Positions 6,482-10,910 of a stretch of DNA of 10,910 nucleotides are shown here, piece by piece. Position numbers and translations under genes: made by a program. Each line of letters starts with the position of its first letter. The first letter of the stretch is position 1. The DNA is from Thermomicrobiales bacterium (GTDB lineage Bacteria > Chloroflexota > Limnocylindria > Limnocylindrales > CSP1-4), in the NCBI GenBank assembly GCA_004525275.1, contig SPCO01000026.1, forward strand, positions 1 through 10,910. The letters run 5' to 3'. The notes under the pieces are model-generated. The model worked only from the letters and a program-made list of their open reading frames with translations. It was not told the DNA's origin and did no database searches.

Positions 6482-7528
6482 CTAGGTGGCCATCGGCTCG
6501 GCTGCGTCAAGCGGCCGGGCGAGCGCGGCATGATCGATCGCGCGACGCAGGAGTTCGAGCCCCGACGGGTCGAAGTCGTAGGTCCAGGAGCGGATCCGCT
6601 CGGGCCGCGAGAGCGTGTCACCCAGACCGGCTGCGAGGGCTTCACGCGAGAGCAGGATGACGTCCGCGTCCCGGTCGATGGGCTCCAGGCCGGCCTCGTC
6701 TCCGATCAGTGCCGAGACGATCTCTACGCCATCGGTCCCTGACAGCGCGAGCGTTTCGCGGATGTTGTCCAAACCACGCCCGGAGGCGCAGATGAGCCCG
6801 ACCCGCGATCCCTTCGGGAGGTCGGCGATCTCGTGGACAAGCTCCACGTAACCCGGACCGACCAACATGGCGACGACGGGCACGCGACCGGCCACGAGCG
6901 CTTGCGCCTCGTCGGCGTGGAAGGTCGTGGTCGCCACGAGGTCATAGTGGAACCGGTCCAGGCGCTCGGGCAAGTCGTCGAGCAGGGCGCCTTCCGCCTC
7001 GATCATCCCCGGGAATTCGTCGCCGAGCCGCTCGGCATCGTAGCCCGCATCCGCGTTGGTGCATTCGGCAAACAGGACTCGAACGAGCGGTCCGGGTCGC
7101 TTGCGCTCGCTGGCCGCGGCGAACGTTGCGGCCGCCACCTCATCGGCCGTGAACCCGGCATGGGCGGCCCGTCGCAATGTCTCGGCGATGATCCCGGACA
7201 GCGCCTCCGTGCCGCGTCGCTGCGGCGGTCGCTCTGCGACGTGGGTTCCTGCGCCATGTCGACTCGTAACGTAGCCGGCATCGGACAACCGTCGATAGAC
7301 CGCCCGGATCGTATTGGGGTTCACTCGAAGGGCTGCCCCGAGTTCGCGAACCGGCAGCAGGCGAGCACCGGGCAGCAACCGGCCGGAGTCGATCTGATAG
7401 GCGAGCTGCCAGTAGATCTGGGTCGAGATCGGAACGTCCGAGTCGCGCTCGACATCGAGTGTCCCACCGGTGGCCAGCGTTTGGGCCGCAAACTCGGGTT
7501 CGTCCATTGACATCGTTGGATCGTCCAT
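6482..7528 (-). CDS. GntR family transcriptional regulator with large C-terminal domain
   Basis: This is a 348-residue DNA-binding regulator. Residues 33-98 are a GntR winged helix: VPISTQIYWQLAYQIDSG, LLPVRELGAALRVNPNTIR and GYVTSRHGAGTHV, close to the YhcF-type subgroup. Instead of the short tail of YhcF proteins it has about 230 more residues with alternating strands and helices: VRVLFAECTNADAGY, HYDLVATTTFHADEA, GSRVGLICASGRG and DADVILLSREAL. These look like a Rossmann/periplasmic-binding-like ligand domain; I do not recognise an aminotransferase or UTRA domain. It probably senses a sugar or phosphorylated metabolite and controls this operon (inference from position between the two amylase-family genes). 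The start is uncertain: GTG 7555, ATG 7528, ATG 7513 and ATG 7507 are all in frame, none with a good ribosome binding site. The stop lies one base before the GH13 start. Confidence 0.85.
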   Translation of the reverse strand: MDDPTMSMDEPEFAAQTLATGGTLDVERDSDVPISTQIYWQLAYQIDSGRLLPGARLLPVRELGAALRVNPNTIRAVYRRLSDAGYVTSRHGAGTHVAERPPQRRGTEALSGIIAETLRRAAHAGFTADEVAAATFAAASERKRPGPLVRVLFAECTNADAGYDAERLGDEFPGMIEAEGALLDDLPERLDRFHYDLVATTTFHADEAQALVAGRVPVVAMLVGPGYVELVHEIADLPKGSRVGLICASGRGLDNIRETLALSGTDGVEIVSALIGDEAGLEPIDRDADVILLSREALAAGLGDTLSRPERIRSWTYDFDPSGLELLRRAIDHAALARPLDAAEPMAT

Positions 7529-7611
7529 GTGACAGGCCGTTCTGGCCTCGACCACGATACCAAGCGAAGGCAGGCGACCGATGCCCCGATCGCGCGACCT
7601 CGCCTCCGTGG
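7529..7611 (-). promoter_or_regulatory. Widest gap in the glucan operon; possible internal promoter ahead of the GntR gene
   Basis: This 83-base gap lies between the GH57 stop and the chosen GntR start. TATCGT (minus strand, about 7559-7554) resembles a -10 hexamer, but no matching -35 is seen. A 7-bp inverted pair (gaccacg at 7550-7556, cgtggtc at 7607-7613, which reaches into the GH57 stop codon) flanks the gap. It could be an operator or chance. If the regulator starts at GTG 7555 the gap shrinks to 56 bases. Confidence 0.2.
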
Positions 7612-9783
7612 TCAGCGCCCTGATGGGACCTCGTCGAGGACGCGGTCATGCGCGGTGGTCACGACATTCGAGAACCTGATCGTGCGCGATGCTCCAGGCG
7701 CAAGCGCCAAGGGAGTCCAGAACAGGATCCCGGCGCCCTGGTAGACGCGTTCGAAGCCCTCCTCGGACGCGGAGATCGTCTCGACCGGCGCCCACCAGAC
7801 GTTGATCGACTCGCCGATCGTCGTCGCGAGCTCGATCCCTACCGCATCGTTGCCCTGGCGCAGGCTGGTGATCGCGTCGGCCATCCCGTTCGCGTCATGG
7901 GTCGTCCGGACGCCGTCGACCTCCAGCCAGGCCGCCGGGTTCCCGCCACCGCCGAGCATCATCAACGTCCACTCGATCCCCAGCAAGGCATCGATGCGGA
8001 GCATGGATTCGTTGTCGATCGTCACGGACAGATCCAGCGTCGGTGTGCGGCGGTCACCACCGATCGTCAGCTCCTTGGTGACGTTGACCGACGCGGACAC
8101 CCCACGACGGTCCACCGTGGCGAGTCGGGAAGTGACGATCCGATCGAGCTCAAGGGTCACCAGCTCGTATCGACCGGCGACGGCATCACCAAGCTCGGCC
8201 GCGCGACCAGCCGCCCAGGTCGCGTGATCTGTCTCTGGAGCCAGGAATCGCACGAGCCCGGACCGACGCTCGAAGGCATCGAAGTGGATGCGTGCCGCCA
8301 GACCCTCCTCCTTTGACCGCACGATGGCGTGGATGGAGGTCGCATCGGCGTCCGGTTCCAGCGTGGGGCCGTCAGTGCCCACGGTCGCGTCGAAGTCGCG
8401 GAGCGTCTGGTGATAGGCCTCGGGACGGCGGCGCATGACCGAGCCCAGCGCGTGACGCACCGGGCGGATATCCCACGCGCCGATGCCGGCGCCTTCATCG
8501 AGGTCGATCACGACGGTCTGACCAGGGCCTGCCAGGCGCACGTCATCGAGCCCATCGAGATCGAGGTCGCGGAGTTCGGCGACATGCGAGCGGCCGGCGT
8601 CCGTATCGGCCAGATCCTCAGCGGCGATGAGGTGCTCGCAGGTCGCAAGCCGCATGTGATTGATGTAGATCCCACCAAACAGGCCATGCCAGTAGCAATC
8701 GTTCGATTGGGCCTGGTACAGGTGGTCGAGGGCCAGCGCCCGATCCGGTCCGTCAGTCATGGAATCCACGGCGTCGGACGCCCGGAGCATCTGCTTGTGC
8801 AGATCGTTGATCTCGCGGTATCGGACCTGGAAGTTGCGCCAGAAGGCCCCCCGCATCCAGCGCACCTCGGGACGACGGCGCGTCTGATCCCGGTGCAACA
8901 CGGTCGTGAAGGCGAGACTCTCATCGGGCGGCAGGGCCCAGCCGCCCATCTCCTCGTAGGATCCAGTCGGGATGTAGACCCGTCCGATGGGTCCGTGTTC
9001 GGCCAGCCAGACCGACGGCGTCGTCGTGGTCAGCCAGTCGGCGTTGTCTTCCAGGGCCGTAAAGAACCGATCCACCCATTGAAGCTGGCCCCAACAATGT
9101 TCCCAGGTCGTCGGCCACGCTCCGAACTTCTCCCCATCGTCGCCCATCATGCCGACCCGTTCGCCGCCCTCGGTGGCATGGTGGCGGAGATAGGCGATGA
9201 CCTCTTTGACGGGGCGGAACGGGATCCGATATCGCAGGCCCCGCTCCGTTCCGAAGACCCGTACGAGCTTGCCCTGGTCATCGGTCGAATAGGGTCCCCA
9301 CAGGTCCTCTTCTCGGATGGCGGCCGCCCGAAAGTGGGCATCGTCGAGGATCGTCCATTCGTAGCCCCCGGCCTCGAGCGAGGTGGGCAGATCCGGCTCC
9401 CACACACGTTCGGCCAGCCAGGCGCCGCGCGGGCGTCGCCCGAACAGCCCCTCCAGTTCGGTCGTCATCCTGAGCAGCTGGCCGACTCGATCGCGCTCGG
9501 GCAGCGAGGCGAGGACCGGCTCGTAGTAGCCCCCGCCCATGATCTCGATCTGGTCGCGCTCCACGAGGGTGATGACTCGTTCGATGAACTCCGGGCGCTC
9601 CGCGCGCAGCCAATCGAGCAGCGGACCCGAGTAATGGAGCGCCAGGCGGATGCTCGGGTGGCGCTCCAGCGCTTCGACCATCGGCATGTAGGCGCGCTCG
9701 AAAACCTTGGCGAGCACCCAGTCGAAGTTGCCGACCGGCTGGTGGTTGTGGATCGCCAGCGCGAGGGAGATGCGTCGAGGCAT
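7612..9783 (-). CDS. GH57 4-alpha-glucanotransferase / alpha-amylase
   Basis: This 723-residue protein has all five GH57 signature regions. They are HNHQP (12-16); MGGGYYEP (82-89); AWLAERVWEPDL (121-132), with E125 as the expected nucleophile; GMMGDDGEKFG (211-221), with D215/D216 holding the expected acid/base; and SNDCYWHGLFGG (360-371). The rest, to residue 723, is beta-rich (for example AARIHFDAFERRSGLVRFLAP, around residue 490), like the DUF1926 beta-sandwich of the archaeal 4-alpha-glucanotransferases of about 660 residues. These enzymes move alpha-1,4-glucan chains between acceptors, the role MalQ plays elsewhere. Plain amylase activity cannot be excluded. No signal peptide is seen, so a cytoplasmic location is inferred. 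The ATG at 9783 is chosen because GAGG (9791-9788) lies 4 bases upstream and HNHQP follows 11 residues later, as usual for the family. It lies 11 bases after the phosphorylase stop, in the same operon. Confidence 0.92.
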   Translation of the reverse strand: MPRRISLALAIHNHQPVGNFDWVLAKVFERAYMPMVEALERHPSIRLALHYSGPLLDWLRAERPEFIERVITLVERDQIEIMGGGYYEPVLASLPERDRVGQLLRMTTELEGLFGRRPRGAWLAERVWEPDLPTSLEAGGYEWTILDDAHFRAAAIREEDLWGPYSTDDQGKLVRVFGTERGLRYRIPFRPVKEVIAYLRHHATEGGERVGMMGDDGEKFGAWPTTWEHCWGQLQWVDRFFTALEDNADWLTTTTPSVWLAEHGPIGRVYIPTGSYEEMGGWALPPDESLAFTTVLHRDQTRRRPEVRWMRGAFWRNFQVRYREINDLHKQMLRASDAVDSMTDGPDRALALDHLYQAQSNDCYWHGLFGGIYINHMRLATCEHLIAAEDLADTDAGRSHVAELRDLDLDGLDDVRLAGPGQTVVIDLDEGAGIGAWDIRPVRHALGSVMRRRPEAYHQTLRDFDATVGTDGPTLEPDADATSIHAIVRSKEEGLAARIHFDAFERRSGLVRFLAPETDHATWAAGRAAELGDAVAGRYELVTLELDRIVTSRLATVDRRGVSASVNVTKELTIGGDRRTPTLDLSVTIDNESMLRIDALLGIEWTLMMLGGGGNPAAWLEVDGVRTTHDANGMADAITSLRQGNDAVGIELATTIGESINVWWAPVETISASEEGFERVYQGAGILFWTPLALAPGASRTIRFSNVVTTAHDRVLDEVPSGR

Positions 9784-9794
9784 CGGGCCTCGCG

Positions 9795-10910
9795 TCAGTC
9801 GGCTTCGGTCACGACCGGTGTGACCGAAGCCGCATCCGCCGCGACACCGGCCGCCGGCAGGTAGAGGCGTTCCGTGTACTCGTGGAGCATCCGCGTCGTC
9901 GAGAACCGCCACAGGGCTGTCGACATCGCCCGACGCATGACCGCCAGCCATCGTGGCGGGACACCGTCGGCGTCACGCTCGTAGTATCTCGGGACGATCT
10001 CCTCTTCCAGGATCCGATAGAGATCCTGGGCATCGCGCCAGTCCTGCGCGGCCTCGTCGGGGTCGATCTCCCGGCTGCCGATCGCCCAACCGTTGTCGTC
10101 GTCGAAGCCCTCATCCCACCAGCCATCGAGGACGCTCACGTTGGGCACGCCGTTCTGGGCCGCCTTCATCCCCGACGTCCCCGACGCTTCGAGCGGTCGG
10201 CGCGGGTTGTTGAGCCAGACATCGACGCCCTGGACCAGGAAGCGCGCCACGCGCATGTTGTAGTCCTCGACGATGAAGATCCGACCGCGGAGCTCGTCCG
10301 AGCGTGAGCGCTGGAAGATCTCCTGGATGACCCGCTGACCGGGTCGATCTGCCGGGTGGGCCTTGCCCGCGAAGACGATCTGGACCGGGCGATCCTCGCT
10401 CCACAGGAGCCTGGCGAGTCGATCGAGATCGCTGAACAGCAGCCCGGAACGCTTGTAGGTCGCGAAGCGGCGGGCAAAACCGATCGTCAGGATGTCCGGG
10501 TTCAGGGCCTTCTCGACCTCCGCCAGGACTGATGGCGATTCGCCGTGACGGGCGAACTGGCTGCGCAGCCGACCGCGAGCAAAATGAGCGAGCTCGCGCT
10601 TCTGTCTGATGTGTGCGTCCCAAAGGTCACGATCCGCGATCCGGTCGACGCGCTCCCAGAAGCGGCCGCGCTCCGTGCTGGCATCGAGGTCGTCAAGATC
10701 CGCGCCAAGTCCCTTGAGCGGCCCCGCGATGGGCTCGCCGATCCAGGTCGGGCCGTGGATGCCGTTCGTGATACCCAGGATCTCGTGGCCGACGACGTCC
10801 CGCCAGGTCGCGTTGGCGGTCACGGCGTGGAGTTGGCTCACCGCATTCGCCCCCTGGGTGAGCCGCAACGAGAAGGCGGTCATATCGAACTGTTCCCGAT
10901 CCTCGTCGAC
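9795..10910 (-). CDS. glgP: Alpha-glucan (glycogen/maltodextrin) phosphorylase, C-terminal part (5' end outside window)
   Basis: The last 371 residues of a GT35 phosphorylase are visible; the gene begins beyond base 10910. It releases glucose-1-phosphate from the non-reducing ends of alpha-1,4-glucans. Visible motifs are ANAVSQLHAVTANATW and ITNGIHGPTW; GFARRFATYKRSGLLF (phosphate and PLP region); VFAGKAHPAD; FIVEDYNMRVARFLVQGVD; and VWLNNPRRPLEASGTSGMKAAQNG, in which the lysine of SGTSGMK (about visible residue 249) is expected to bind PLP. DGWWDEGF and NGWAIG follow. The SGTSGMK form, rather than SGTGNMK, marks the shorter phosphorylase type (about 700-850 residues) of actinobacteria, Chloroflexota and thermophiles. 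The reading frame is open to the window edge with family-like sequence (QFDMTAFSLRL), so it is a real partial gene, not a truncation. It is the first visible gene of the glucan operon. Confidence 0.93.
   Translation of the reverse strand, partial: VDEDREQFDMTAFSLRLTQGANAVSQLHAVTANATWRDVVGHEILGITNGIHGPTWIGEPIAGPLKGLGADLDDLDASTERGRFWERVDRIADRDLWDAHIRQKRELAHFARGRLRSQFARHGESPSVLAEVEKALNPDILTIGFARRFATYKRSGLLFSDLDRLARLLWSEDRPVQIVFAGKAHPADRPGQRVIQEIFQRSRSDELRGRIFIVEDYNMRVARFLVQGVDVWLNNPRRPLEASGTSGMKAAQNGVPNVSVLDGWWDEGFDDDNGWAIGSREIDPDEAAQDWRDAQDLYRILEEEIVPRYYERDADGVPPRWLAVMRRAMSTALWRFSTTRMLHEYTERLYLPAAGVAADAASVTPVVTEAD
9800..9832 (-). repeat. Perfect 13-bp inverted repeat (hairpin) at the phosphorylase 3' end
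   Basis: The arms CGGCTTCGGTCAC (9800-9812) and GTGACCGAAGCCG (9820-9832) are exact reverse complements around a 7-base loop that contains ACCGGT. In the mRNA the stem ends just before the glgP stop codon and 16 bases before the GH57 start. No T-run follows on the minus strand, so it is not a classic intrinsic terminator. An intercistronic mRNA-stability, processing or attenuation element is plausible. The arms encode the last phosphorylase residues (roughly SVTPVVTEA), which are poorly constrained. Confidence 0.7.

Noticed and set aside
6481..6645. Upstream ATG start (6645) for the GH13 protein
   Set aside because: It would add 55 serine/arginine-rich residues inside the GntR gene in another frame. 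Family-like sequence begins at the GTG at 6480.
8329..9864. 511-codon plus-strand open frame
   Set aside because: It is antisense to the GH57 gene, whose five signature regions are intact. No family resemblance was seen.

Overview
This is a GC-rich bacterial window with tightly packed genes, 1-4 base overlaps and GTG or TTG starts. The gene content (a short-type alpha-glucan phosphorylase next to a GH57 glucanotransferase, a very large GH13 protein, a 4-TM holin-like protein ahead of a lysA-like gene, and DUF885) and the promoter elements lying right at start codons suggest an uncultured Chloroflexota or actinobacterium-like lineage. I cannot assign it more precisely, and this is inference. 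No RNA genes, CRISPR arrays, insertion sequences or phage modules were seen.

Left part (1-1304, all minus strand). This is a four-gene operon, read right to left: a RimJ/RimL-type GNAT acetyltransferase; a 56-residue ORF that looks like only the C-terminal tail of an amidohydrolase; a 4-TM holin-superfamily membrane protein; and the N-terminus of a PLP-dependent decarboxylase, probably diaminopimelate decarboxylase (lysA), cut by the window edge. The first two junctions are ATGA overlaps, and the third overlap is longer.

Middle (1305-3110). A 51-base divergent promoter region separates the acetyltransferase from a plus-strand DUF885 family zinc-hydrolase-like protein (HEAVPGH plus a downstream EGW). 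Both divergent genes have a TANNNT hexamer 6-7 bases before their start codon, which suggests leaderless transcripts.

Right part (3127-10910, all minus strand). This is an alpha-glucan (glycogen/maltodextrin) operon, read right to left: glycogen/alpha-glucan phosphorylase (partial, 5' end outside the window); a GH57 4-alpha-glucanotransferase/amylase; a GntR-type regulator with an unusual large C-terminal domain; and a 1117-residue GH13 alpha-amylase-family protein. The GH13 protein has an N-terminal extension with a zinc-protease-like HEIGH motif and a roughly 280-residue C-terminal extension. The likely logic is that GH13 and GH57 cut or rearrange alpha-1,4-glucans, the phosphorylase releases glucose-1-phosphate, and the GntR protein senses supply.

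The most interesting points are the HEIGH/GH13 fusion, a perfect 13-bp hairpin at the phosphorylase-GH57 junction, the stand-alone amidohydrolase tail kept in translational coupling, the back-to-back leaderless-type promoters, and a marked excess of CGATCG. I did not find a convincing wholly new defence or mobile system.
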